DNA from: Agelaius tricolor
Lineage: Eukaryota; Chordata; Aves; Passeriformes; Icteridae
Reading direction: 5' to 3'
Assembly (NCBI GenBank): GCA_023055355.1
Contig: JALJCS010000022.1
Coordinates: forward strand, 14,074,501-14,138,500
DNA length: 64,000 bases
Part shown: positions 37,715 through 48,867 of the stretch, one piece after another
Layout: every line of letters starts with the position of its first letter
Position numbering within the stretch: the first letter of the stretch is position 1
Translations under genes and position numbers: made by a program
Notes under the pieces: generated by a model
The model's database searches: none
Seen by the model: only the letters and a program-made list of their open reading frames with translations
What the model was told of the DNA's origin: nothing

Positions 37715-37935
37715 GCAGCAGCACTCACCCAGGAATGGCCAGAGGGCACCAGGGGAGTGAGGCTGTGTGTGTGTGTGTGTCAGAGGCAGCAGCACTCACC
37801 CAGGAATGGCCAGAGAGCACAAGGTGAGGCTGTATGTGTGTGTGTGTGTGTGTGTGAGAGGCAGCAGCACTCACCAGGGAATGGCCAGGAGCACAAGGGG
37901 AGTGAGGCTTTCAGCAGAGCTGCTCTGGGGAGTGA
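37535..37935. repeat. Compound (GT)n plus ~80-bp repeat, 4-5 units
   Basis: Each unit has a (GT)n run of variable length (the longest, at about 37,671-37,707, has about 18 dinucleotides), then GAGAGAGGCAGCAGC, ACTCACCCAGGAATGGCC and GAGGCT. The microsatellite was carried along when the larger unit was duplicated. Confidence 0.95.
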
Positions 37936-39696
37936 GGCTTTCAGCAGAGCTGCTCTGGGAGCCAGCACAGCAGGGGCAGGAGCAGGGGCAGGGGATGGAG
38001 CAGGAGCAGGAGGCTGGGCTGGGAAAAGGCTCTTGGCATGGCAGGCACTCACCCCAGCACAAACAGCAATGGTAGCTGACATTCTACAGGGCATAGAGGG
38101 GAAATCAGGATCTTAGGGAAGAAAAGAGGACAGTTAATTAGCAGAAGACTCTGGGGGAAATGGAGATGCAGTACTAGCTGATACATATGGAGGAAATGCC
38201 TTCTGTGTGCTTGTGTGTCCAGGGACACAATCATCACATTGTGTACAACTGGTGCTCAGACCTACTTTAACAAAATCATTTAGTACACTGTAAATACCCC
38301 ATAAGTCATTTTTAGAAGCAGCTCAACATTGTTCATCCACACACCAGAAGCCTGAGTGGTGTCTGTGTTTGCATGAGGTGTTTGAGCTCCTGTTCTTAGA
38401 GCAAATTCTGTTTGTCTCTTCTCACACTTTCTCTTCCCCCCCCCCCAGTATTGCAGTTATAAATTTACATTAGGAGGGCAGAATTAAGAAGTTGTCAGCA
38501 GAGAGGGAAAGATGCATTATTTATGGTCTGATGGATTCCAGAAGCCATTAATAATGGAAATACTGGGCATATTCCCACAGAATGCCTCTTCTCACACTTA
38601 AGCTTTCCTGTAATGAGGGCTAATTACTGTGGGTACCATTAGTATCAGACTGGAATTAGGGATGTTCAATGTGATATCATTCAAGGAAATGCAGTAAACT
38701 TAGGGTATAAATAAGCTACTTGAAGTGCAAAACCATGTAGTGAAATATTAAAATACAAAAAAATCAACTCAAAATACCGTGAGACTGGAAACTAAGTCAA
38801 AATACTGATGTACAGATGGCTCCTTTTTTACCAAATCTCAGTTCCATGTGTGGTATCATTAAAGGCAACCACGTGCATTCCCAGAATGTCACGTGATTAT
38901 TGTCTTTGTGTTTTAATACCTTGGTTTTAATTCGTGTTGCTTTTAATTAGGCAGTAGTGTTGCTTAATTAGCACTATTTACCTTCAAGTTTTACACATTT
39001 TAGCACGGCCTGACGGCAAGCAGTGTGTTTTTCTAAGGAAACATGTTTTATCTGCCTTACCTGTGCTTAATGTTTGCATCATTTTTCCATGTTAGAGAAT
39101 ATTTATTTTAGCCTGCAGAGTATGTAAAAAGCTGCTCACTTAGGTTTGAAGATACCAGGGTCTCAAGTGGAGCTCCAGAGCCAGGCACCCTCTGTGAGAC
39201 CCTCCTGGCCTGGCTTTTTCAGCAGGACAGAGCTGCACTGCCTGTGACCTGGGGAGATTGATGCACAGGAGCAGAGGGTTGGGATGCTCAGGGTTTGGAG
39301 TTAAACTCTCCCTCAGGAGCCCTGAACTAAAGCTGTTTCAGAGCACAATTCTGAGAGCTCCACACCTCCCTCAGCAGGGCTCAGCAGAGATGGGCACGGC
39401 ACCAGCTCACCTGAGGGGGCTGGACAGGAGACCTGGCTGCAGGAAGGTTCCTCACACCTGCCTCAGCCCAGCAGAACCAGTGGAATTAGTGTAAATCCAC
39501 CATCTGGGAACCTTCACTGAGCTTTCCAGGAAGGAGACCACTGATATATTAAATAGACCTCTAAAAGCAAACTTCTGTGCTTTTAAAGATATTTTGTTGT
39601 TTTAGAAGTCCAGTCCTAGTATGATTTTAAATCTAGTATTAATGATAGAGCTAGAACTCCAAAGTTCCCCATTTCACAGAACTGTCCATGTGCCAG
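37936..39696. other. Single-copy DNA
   Basis: AT-rich from 38,060 to 39,150 with a C11-12 homopolymer at about 38,437-38,448. No exon or RNA gene recognised. Confidence 0.45.
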
Positions 39697-40020
39697 GGCC
39701 TGCAGGGGCTCCAGGAGAGCTGCAGAGGGACTGGGGACAAGGATGGAGGGACAGGAGCCAGGGAATGGCTGCCAGTGCCAGAGGGCAGGGCTGGATGGGA
39801 GATTGGGAATTGGGAATTGTTCCCTGGCAGGGTGGGCAGCCCTGGCACAGGTGCCCAGAGCAGCTGGGGCTGCCCCTGCATCCCTGGCAGTGCCCAAGGC
39901 CAGGCTGGACACTGGGGCTGGGAGCACCTGGGACAGTGGGAGGTGTCCCTGCCAGGGCAGGGGTGGCACTGGGGGGGTTTGGGGTCCCTCCAGCCCAAAG
40001 CATTCCATGGATCTGTGAAT
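39697..40020 (+). mobile_element. CR1 LINE 3' end (near-identical pair, copy B)
   Basis: Almost the same sequence as 25,360-25,675, starting AGGGGCTCCAGGAGAGCTGC and ending CATTCCATGGATCTGTGA, in the same orientation. Differences are few single-base changes. Confidence 0.85.
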
Positions 40021-40785
40021 CAGAACAGGCCATTGCTAATCATGGAAATAAACCAGAGGTTCCTCTCCTGAGGAGGCAGCTGTAGAGGGTGAGTTTCATC
40101 AAGTGTTTCAGGGGTTTTGGTAAATACTGGCATTTTAATGAGTTTGGTTTGGAAATGAGCAAAGCTGACAAGTGTGTGTTGCTCATGAGGTAAAGTGAAC
40201 TATTCCTGTTGTTTTCCCAAGCTCCCTCACCATTTGTTACAGCCTTCCTTTCCAACAAACAGCACACCTGAATCACTCAAGCTAGTGATTTTGGGTTTTA
40301 ACTCCCCTTCAGGGAGGCACAATTTTGAAAGTTTTCAGGATTTGATTACTGTTCTTCAAAACAGCAAATCAAGCGTTGTTCCTGCTGATTTTGTCTGTAT
40401 GAGTAAACGGAGTTGTGTTCTGTTCTCTTTAACTCAAACAGGTTGGAACAACAAAGCGAGTGTAAGTGAAGGTCTAGAACAGCATTGTAGCTGAGTTCTG
40501 TGATCACGTTTAATGGTAGTTTACACAGTGTGTATTTAAAGAAAAATATTCCCATGCTCTTAATATTTAGAATCTGTGGGCATGGACAGGAGGTTTGGGA
40601 ACCTTCTGTAACAGGCGAGCTTTGTGCTCCCTCCCACGGGCCCATCTGCGAGCGCTGAGTGGAGCTGCAGCAGCCACACACGGCGTGCGGGGACGACAGG
40701 CTGTGCTGGCAATGCTGCTGCTCAGGGCTCAGCATCCCGGTGTGGGGCTGCTCCAGCATCCAGGGAGCCCCGTGCTCAGAGAGAG
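40021..40785. other. Single-copy DNA
   Basis: No exon, RNA gene or repeat recognised. A frame of about 99 codons (from 40,195) has no identifiable family. Confidence 0.4.
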
Positions 40786-40858
40786 CCCAGCCTGCGCTTG
40801 GACAGACCCAGCCTGCGCTTGGACAGACCCAGCCTGTGCTTGGACAGACCCAGCCTGC
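40786..40858. repeat. 22-bp tandem repeat, 3-4 copies
   Basis: CCTGCGCTTGGACAGACCCA repeats with a 22-bp period. The third unit has CCTGTGCTTGG. Confidence 0.9.
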
Positions 40859-41206
40859 CCATCTCTGGGCAGCACGGTGACCGTGCAGCAGCTGCAGCAG
40901 CTCTGGGCCCAGGCCTGCCTGGGAGCGGGGCTGAGCTCTGGGGTGCCACCCAAGGAATTCCTCACACAGCTCCCAGGGAGCAAGCCAGGCCTTGAGCACA
41001 CTGTAAATGTACCCTCAGATGAATCAGCAGCAGGTAAATATGAAAGATCACTGGATGAGTTCAGTTCTGCACCTATAAAGGTGTAATTTGAGATAAGGCT
41101 AAGTTTGTTTAACCTGAGATGCCAGCTGGGATGAAATGCAAGGTGTGCAAAAGCTTTCATTTCATGGTTGCCATCATTATATGGCATTATGTCACATATT
41201 TAGAGT

Positions 41207-41318
41207 CACGGGATGGCAGAAGGGTTTGGGTTGGGAGGGACCCTAAAGCCATGGGCAGGGACACCTTCCACTAGCCCAGGCTGCTCCAAGCCCCATCTAA
41301 CCTGGCCTTGACATTTAA
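41207..41318 (-). mobile_element. CR1 LINE 3' end, antisense, short
   Basis: GAGTCACGGGATGGCAGAAG, GGTTTGGGTTGGGAGGGACC and CACCTTCCACTAGCCCAGG are the reverse complement of a CR1 3' UTR with a worn tail. Confidence 0.75.
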
Positions 41319-42040
41319 ACTGATTATGTTAGAAGATCTCTCTTGTTTTCACTCACAGATTGCATCTGGGCCCTCGTAGTATGTTAATGATTATTGTGGC
41401 TGTTTGCTTTGCCTTTTTGCTTCCTCTGATACATGGAACATATTTTTAACTCCTATTCATCATGCAGAGAGCTCTGTCTTCAACTCAGTCATACACAGCT
41501 CATGTAATACTTATTTATACCCCAGTCAGCACTGGCAAGCTGTAAATGCTGCAGGCAAATGAGAGAAGTTGGGGTTATATGTGGCTCTAACTCAGTCCTT
41601 ATATGCACATTAATTACGTCACTCTTGGCTTCCACTCTATTTTTTCTCCAAAGTAGAGATCCCAGCACAGAGCTGGGATTTTCCACTGGCATGCCTGGCT
41701 CTGTTTCTGAATTCCCTGCTGTCTAACAGGATTGGCGGATTGGACACATTTAAACCTTGCTGGGGCTTTGCACAGGGCTGGGTGACCGTGACAGAGCACA
41801 GGCTCAGCCAGCAATGTGGGGTCGTGCTCAGCCCCACGTGCCCATGGCCAGGGCAACCAGGGCCCCTCAGCAGGGCTTGGACACAGCTCCGAGAACTTCA
41901 CTTGTGCAGGGTGTTGGGAACAGGGGCCTCTCACACTTGGCACGAGCCAGAAACACTGAGCACTTAACCAAAGTGATTGTAAGCTGGATTAGCTTCTACA
42001 TGGTGGGATGGATAAACTCCAGGTGAAGGGCTTGCCAAAT
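41319..42040. other. Single-copy DNA
   Basis: No gene recognised. GGATTGGACACATTTAAACC at about 41,735 recurs at about 42,535. Confidence 0.4.
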
Positions 42041-42122
42041 GATGAGATCTGTTAACTGTGTGAATCCATTAATGATGAGATCTGTTAACTGTGTGAATCC
42101 ATTAATGATGAGATCCATTAAC
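42041..42122. repeat. 33-bp tandem repeat, 2.5 copies
   Basis: GATGAGATCTGTTAACTGTG starts at 42,041 and 42,074. A third, partial unit starts at 42,107 (GATGAGATCC). The first two are identical. Confidence 0.93.
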
Positions 42123-43017
42123 TATATGTCAGAAGGAAGCCACTGCTGTGCTCATGTACATCAATAGCTTGCTGGTTTCTTCCAGAACACAGGGGGCTTT
42201 GTGAAAAATCCTCGAGAATAAAACATGCATTAAAAGCAAGCAGACCACGGAGCCCATTTCCACTGGGAGGGCTGACTGACACCACACACCCTGTTCTGCC
42301 TACAGCCCGAGCAGCTGGGCCCATGCACGGACTGCAGCCGCCTCCTCTCACTCCACAGAGATCCCTCGTGGTGGGGAGCTGCCCTTGGGCCTGCAGGACA
42401 GTGGCCTAAGGAAGGGGACAGGCCAAGAGTTTGGGAGCTGAAGGAAGAAACAATGAAAGACATAACAGAAGAATTTCTTGCTGGTGAATGTGAACCCAGC
42501 CCAGGATTTTACTGGAACAGGATTGGATTACTGGATTGGACACATTTAAACCTTGGGGAAGGACAGCTCGGCACCAAGGCAGCTCCTCTGGGCAGGTGAG
42601 CAGCCTCTGTGGTGTGCAACCAGGATCAGGCTGGAAAACTCCACTTTTCCACTGAAAAATATAGAAGCAGTTTTCTGTGCATGATCAAATCTGAATTTGA
42701 TGAATGAATGGTATTTTGACATAAGTGTATAGAATATTGTCACAGCACATGTCACAGTTGAAAAGGCCACAATACACAGAGTGTCACCACACCATTTCAG
42801 AAAGCTTCCACCCATACACAGTAACACCAAACCACTTCAGAAGGCAACAAGCACCTGCCCTCACCCTTCAGCCCACCCTTGTACCCCCTGATGTTCACAC
42901 CACACTGCCCCGTGTGCCCTCTGCTCCCTGCGTGGCTGCTCAGCACACTGGGCACTCCATGGCTCACTGCTGTCAGTGCTGCTCACAGCTGCACCACTGG
43001 GGATGGGGCTGGGCCAC

Positions 43018-44945
43018 AGCCCAACGACCCCAAACTGTGCCACACACAGCCCAATGACCCCAAACTGTGCCACACACAGCCCAGTGACCCCAAACTGTGC
43101 CACACATAGCCCCAGTGACCCCAAACTGTGCCACACACAGCACAATGACCCCAAACTGTGCCACACACAGCCCAGTGACCCCAAACTGTGCCACACACAG
43201 CCCCAATGACCCCAAACTGTCCCACACACAGCTCCAATGACCCCAATGACCCCAAACTGTGCCACACACAGCCCCAGTGACCCCAAACTGTGCCACACAC
43301 AGCCCAATGACCCCAAACTGTGCCACACACAGCCCCAATGACCCCAAACTGTCCCACACACAGCTCCAATGACCCCAATGACCCCAAACTGTGCCACACA
43401 CAGCCCCAGTGACCCCAAACTGTGCCACACACAGCCCCAGTGACCCCAAACTGTGCCACACACAGCCCAGTGACCCCAAACTGTGCCACACACGGCCCAG
43501 CCCCAATGATCCCAATGACCCCAAACTGTGCCACACACAGCACAATGACCCCAATGACCCCAAACTGTGCCACACACAGCACAATGACCCCAAACTCTGC
43601 CACACACAGCACAATGACCCCAAACTGTCCCACACACAGCTCCAATGACCCCAATGATCCCAAACTGTGCCACACACAGCCCAGTGACCCCAAACTGTGC
43701 CACACACAGCACAATGACGCCAAACTGTGCCACACACAGCCCAGTGACCCCAAACTGTGCCACACACAGCCCAGCCCCAGTGACCCCAAACTGTGCCACA
43801 CACAGCCCAGTGACCCCAATGACCCCAAACTGTGCCACACACAGCACAATGACCCCAAACTGTGCCACACACAGCCCAGTGACCCCAAACTGTGCCACAC
43901 ACAGCCCAGCCCCAGTGACCCCAAACTGTGCCACACACAGCCCCAATGATCCCAAACTGTCCCACACACAGCCCAGTGACCCCAAACTGTGCCACACACA
44001 GCCCCAATGACCCCAAACTGTGCCACACACAGCACAATGACCCCAGTGACCCCAAACTGTGCCACACACAGCCCAGTGACCCCAAACTGTGCCACACACA
44101 GCACAATGACCCCAATGACCCCAAACCGTGCCACACACAGCACAATGACCCCAATGACCCCAAACTGTGCCACACACAGCCCCAATGACCCCAAACTGTG
44201 CCACACACAGCCCAATGACCCCAAACTGTGCCACACACAGCCCAGTGACCCCAAACTGTGCCACACACAGCCCCAATGACCCCAAACTGTGCCACACACA
44301 GCCCCAATGACCCCAAACTGTCCCACACACAGCTCCAATGACCCCAATGACCCCAAACTGTGCCACACACAGCCCCAGTGACCCCAAACTGTGCCACACA
44401 CAGCCCCAGTGACCCCAAACTGTGCCACACACAGCCCAGTGACCCCAAACTGTGCCACACACGGCCCAGCCCCAATGATCCCAGTGACCCCAAACTCTGC
44501 CACACACAGCACAATGACCCCAATGACCCCAAACTGTGCCACACACAGCCCAGTGACCCCAAACTGTGCCACACACAGCCCAGTGACCCCAAACTGTGCC
44601 ACACACAGCCCAGCCCCAGTGACCCCAAACTGTGCCACACACAGCCCCAATGATCCCAAACTGTCCCACACACAGCCCAGTGACCCCAAACTGTGCCACA
44701 CACAGCCCCAATGACCCCAAACTGTGCCACACACAGCCCAGTGTCCCCAAACTGTGCCACACACAGCCCCAATGATCCCAAACTGTCCCACACACAGCCC
44801 AGTGACCCCAAACTGTGCCACACACAGCCCAGTGACCCCAAACTGTGCCACACACAGCACAATGACCCCAATGACCCCAAACTGTGCCACACACAGCACA
44901 ATGACCCCAATGACCCCAAACTGTGCCACACACAGCCCAGTGACC
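43018..44945. repeat. 30/31-bp minisatellite, ~63 copies
   Basis: The unit CCCAGTGACCCCAAACTGTG followed by CCACACACAG is 30 or 31 bp long, with occasional CCAATGACC inserts, over 1.93 kb. No unit contains a stop in any minus-strand frame, so all three minus frames stay open for about 660-690 codons (CGTVWGHW, CVWHSLGSLG and CVAQFGVTG types). These are repeat translations, not a gene. The order of variants repeats with a period of 969 bp. The inserts create paired TGACCC half-sites. Confidence 0.97.
43238..44916 (-). promoter_or_regulatory. Eleven DR3 (GGGTCA n3 GGGTCA) nuclear-receptor-like sites
   Basis: On the minus strand GGGTCATTGGGGTCA (or CTG spacer) occurs at 43,238, 43,370, 43,546, 43,811, 44,038, 44,107, 44,146, 44,339, 44,515, 44,863 and 44,902 (plus-strand starts). 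The hexamer fits RGKTCA and the 3-bp spacing is the DR3 arrangement classically bound by VDR/RXR. The motifs are read directly. Binding is inference, and the sites may simply be a by-product of the repeat unit. The cluster lies about 5 kb upstream of the PWWP2B start codon. Confidence 0.35.
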
Positions 44946-45747
44946 ACAAAGTGTGTGCCTACAGGATACAAACCAACTTTTCTATTTTCTGCTATTGAAA
45001 AAACTTTTTTTTTTCCCCAGAATTGAAAGCACTATCAGCCTTTTTTATTTCCTCAATTGTTACTTTTTGTATTCCTATTTTGGTAATTGTACCCTTGAAT
45101 ATCCAGATTCCTTCTACTGAAAACCAACAGGATTTTATAATACTGACTACGATGGACTGTAAAATCCTACAGGTAATTTATTTTTTCATTTCTAGTATAT
45201 GCAGTATGATAAATAACTATATATAAATACAAGACAAGAAGTTATGTTCCTTTACATTGGCATAGAAAGCACTTTATGAATGTTTTATGTGTAGCAATAT
45301 GCATATAATACAAACACTATTGGAGAGAATGTATTGGTGAATCCTTTCTGAAACAGGGAAGTACCTGGTTGAGTGAAGGAGAGAATAAACCCACTGGAGC
45401 TGTTCTTAATTTTATTTTTTGGTCAATAATTGCCACACCAGCAATGGGTTTTGTTTTTTTTTTTTTTTTCCCCACAATATTCACTAATTCCCCACAATTT
45501 TGGGGGAATTGAGTAATGCCTATAATTCTGCATCTTGTGAATCCTGTTCTGTACTTTCACTTCTACAAGTTTTGTCTCTGCATCGTCGTGCTGCTCTTCG
45601 ATCCCTGGCTCAGTGGCCTCAGCAGTCACTCCTTTCTGCGAGGCGCAGGAAGCGGCGCCCTTCCCTGCGCTCCCAGAGCCTCCCCGGGGCCTGTGGCATC
45701 AGCCGGGTGGGCTCTGGGCACGGAGCAGCGCCGGGCCCTCGGTGACC
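44946..45747. other. AT-rich single-copy DNA
   Basis: Contains T-rich tracts at about 45,003-45,016 and 45,452-45,469. No exon recognised. Confidence 0.45.
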
Positions 45748-46130
45748 TCTGTGCTCTGAGCTCTGAGCAGCGCCGGGCTCTCGGTGAGCTCTGAGCTCTG
45801 AGCTCTGAGCAGTGCCGGGCTCTCGGTGAGCTCTGAGCTCTGACAATGCCGGGCTCTCGGTGACCTCTGTGCTCTGAGCTCTGAGCAGCGCCGGGCTCTC
45901 GGTGAGCTCCGAGCTCTGAGCTCTGAGCAGTGCCGGGCTCTCGGTGAGCTCCGAGCTCTGAGCTCTGAGCAGCGCCGGGCCCTCGGTGACCTCTGTGCTC
46001 TGAGCTCTGAGCAGCGCCGGGCTCTCGGTGAGCTCCGAGCTCTGAGCTCTGAGCAGTGCCGGGCTCTCGGTGAGCTCCGAGCTCTGAGCTCTGAGCAGTG
46101 CCGGGCTCTCGGTGAGCTCCGAGCTCTGAG
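45748..46130. repeat. ~48-bp minisatellite
   Basis: About eight units combining GAGCTCTGAGCAGYGCCGGG, CTCTCGGTGAGCTC and CGAGCTCTGA, with GACCTCTGTGCTCTG variants. The last units lead without a break into the simpler 11-12-bp array that follows, which reuses CTCTCGGTG. Confidence 0.93.
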
Positions 46131-46865
46131 CAGTGCCGGGCTCTCGGTGCACTCTCGGTGTTCTCTCGGTGCACTCTCTGTGTTCTCTCGGTGCTCTCTC
46201 GGTGCACTCTCGGTGTTCTCTCGGTGCTCTCTCGGTGTTCTCTCGGTGTTCTCTCGGTTCTCTCGGTGCACTCTCGGTGCTCTCTAGGTGCACTCTCGGT
46301 GTTCTCTCTGTGTTCTCTCGGTGCTCTCGGTGTTCTCTCGGTGCACTCTCGGTGTTCTCTCGGTGCTCTCGGTGTTCTCTCGGTGCACTCTCGGTGTTCT
46401 CTCGGTGCTCTCTCGGTGTTCTCTCGGTGCTCTCTCGGTGTTCTCTCGGTTCTCTCGGTGCTCTCGGTGCTCTCTCGGTGCTCTCGGTGTTCTCTCGGTG
46501 CTCTCGGTGTTCTCTCGGTGTTCTCTCGGTGTTCTCTCTGTGTTCTCTCGGTGTTCTCTCGGTGCGCTCTCGGTGCACTCTCGGTGCTCTCTCGGTGCAC
46601 TCTCGGTGCTCTCTCGGTGCTCTCTCGGTGTTCTCTCGGTGCACTCTCGGTGTTCTCTCGGTGCGCTCTCGGTGCACTCTCGGTGCTCTCTCGGTGCACT
46701 CTCGGTGCTCTCGGTGCACTCTCGGTGCTCTCTGTGTTCTCTCGGTGCACTCTCGGTGTTCTCTCGGTGCGCTCTCGGTGCTCTCTCGGTGTTCTCTCGG
46801 TTCTCTCGGTGCACTCTCGGTGTTCTCTCGGTGCTCTCTGAGTTCTCTCGCTGCGCTCTCGGAGC
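46131..46865. repeat. 11-12-bp CpG-bearing minisatellite
   Basis: CTCTCGGTGTT, CTCTCGGTGCA and CTCTCGGTGCT units repeat about 63 times, each with one CG. Because 12-bp units dominate, long open frames arise on both strands (REHRENTER-type on minus, SRCTLGVLS-type on plus). None is credible as a gene. Confidence 0.96.
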
Positions 46866-46965
46866 GCTCCCAGCCCAGCAGTTCGGCGCTCCCGGCGGTT
46901 TCCCAGCACAGGGCAATGCTGTCCTCTGGCGTTCCCCGGCAGGATTGCCGGCCCCGCTGGGAGCA

Positions 46966-47095
46966 CTGGCAGCACTGGCAGCACTGGGAGCGGCTGAGGC
47001 CGCTGTCCTGGGAGCACTGGGAGCAGCTCAGGCTGCTGTCCTGGGAGCACTGGGAGCACTGGGAGCAGCTCAGGATGCTGCTGGGCACGCAGCCG
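46966..47095. repeat. Short GGGAGCACT-based tandem repeat
   Basis: CTGTCCTGGGAGCACTGGGA and GCAGCTCAGG recur two to three times with 9-bp GGGAGCACT/GGCAGCACT sub-repeats. Confidence 0.85.
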
Positions 47096-48867
47096 GGCAG
47101 GTGCTGTCCCCTCTCACACATGGGTTAGGGCTCTTTAGTGCCTGACAATCACATTAATGAGAACCTTGCAGCGAATTCTCACACTCTCATTATGTTTCAA
47201 TTTTGCTCTCACACTAAGTGTATTTCTTTGGTCTTTTATCAGGTTTTAGAAGCAGCTTTCATATTCCTCGGGCATGACAGAGAATATTCCTTTATTTAAC
47301 CCCAAAAATTTCAGCTTTCAAATCGCTGTTGGAACGGCAGGAAAAACCACAAGGCAGCTGCTCTTAATTAATACATCCTAGAGCATATTTCAGAAAAGTG
47401 AAGGGATTGTCCAGGGTTTCGAACCCTGATTGTGTGCCGAAGGCAGGCCCGTGCTGCCATGGCACACCTTGGCTCTCCCATGGGCGTCAGAGGATGTGAG
47501 CCCACCCCCCGTGCCGTGCCCCCAGCCCTGGGGACAGTGCCACGAGGGAGAGTTCTGGAAATGGGCTCGATCCATGGCATTCTCGCTCTGGAGCGGAGTG
47601 GCTGCAGCAGCACAGGCACTGCAGCTAAAATAGACTTGGCAGGTGTCCTGGAAGCAGCACAGAGGGGAGCTTGGCACAGCCAAATGAAGTGCCTATAAAA
47701 TGATTCAAATCTTCAACAATAATTCCTCTTGGTGAAAAACCTTGGGATTTATTAACCTGAAGCATGGGTAAGGTGGTTTGTCTAGGAAATCATTTGCTTC
47801 ACAAAATATTTTTGAGGTTTAAAGGCATTCAACCGGGCAGAACAAAGGCAATTTTTTTTTTGTTTCTTAATTTGGAAACTGCTGAGGGAAGGGCAGCAGA
47901 GTGCCAAGGAGCAGAATCTGGGCATGTGAGGAGTGTGGAGGTGGGGCTGTGCCTTGGCTCCTGAGTCAGCACCCACCGGTGGCTCCCAGCAGAGCTGGGC
48001 TCCAGAAATAACTCCCTGCCCTCTGGTCCAGAGGTCAGAACATCTGGCAGGAGGGGAGGCCCTGGGGCAGGCAGGCCCTGCTGCCTTCCTGGGCCAGGAG
48101 GACACAGCACCAGCCCCTCTGTGACCTGGATGGGCGTGGGGAAAGCTGGGCACGCTCTGCTGGCTCTCCTGAAGACAAGAGGCATCGGTTTGCTCCGTTT
48201 TGCACACTAAAAATCAGTGTATCTAATTTTTAGAAGTGAAAAAAAATTCTAAAAATTCTAAAAATTAGTGTATCTAATTTTAATACCTCTGCCAGCACTG
48301 GGAGGATGCTCTAAAGTGTCCTTTTCCTTCTGAAATGAGTTCTGATTTCTCTGTCCTTGGGGACATCAGAACTTCCCTCTGTGCCTGTGTCCTACCCTCA
48401 GCATCTTCCCAAGGCAGCCCCGGGACTTTGGCTCGTGGACCCCTCTTGATGTGGTGACTGAAACGCCAACAGAGTTCCATAAAAATTATACCAAACACCA
48501 ACCAAGTTGAGATTTTTTTGTTGCTATTTTGCTGCTTGGATTAACAGAAGCAAGGAAGCACAGTGCTGCTCATGGGAGCAATCATTTATCAGCCTTTCTG
48601 GCAAGTCTCTGCTTGACACAGTTGGGTCCCAGCCCTTTGAGTACACTGAGAATTCAGCTTCAGTCACAGCAGAGAAGCTGTATGGATTCCATTGGATCAG
48701 GCATGCTTCAGTCTGTCAGCAATTTGGGAAACCACAGCCTCTTTCCAGAAAGCATTGGTAAAAATAAACATGTTATTTGTACATATTTGCATTGGGATGC
48801 GTTTGGATCAGTATTTGCATGGGGAAGGGCGTAGGCAGAGGTCAGGGGGTGATCCTGCCCCTTCTAC
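47096..48867. other. Single-copy DNA upstream of PWWP2B
   Basis: No exon recognised. 48,212-48,285 has a small direct repeat (AGTGTATCTAATTTT twice, separated by AAAATTCT units). Confidence 0.45.

Noticed and set aside
42861..44971. Three minus-strand open frames of 658-690 codons
   Set aside because: Entirely translations of the 30/31-bp minisatellite in three overlapping frames; no start context, splice sites or non-repetitive domain.
45619..47121. Minus-strand open frames of 477-500 codons with REHRENTER repeats, and a plus-strand frame of 331 codons
   Set aside because: Produced by the 11-12-bp and 48-bp arrays; frames are open on both strands, as expected for stop-free repeat units.
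47405..47430. GGGTTTCGAACCCT resembling a tRNA T-arm
   Set aside because: No acceptor stem, D-arm or anticodon arm fits around it; it is only a short near-palindrome.
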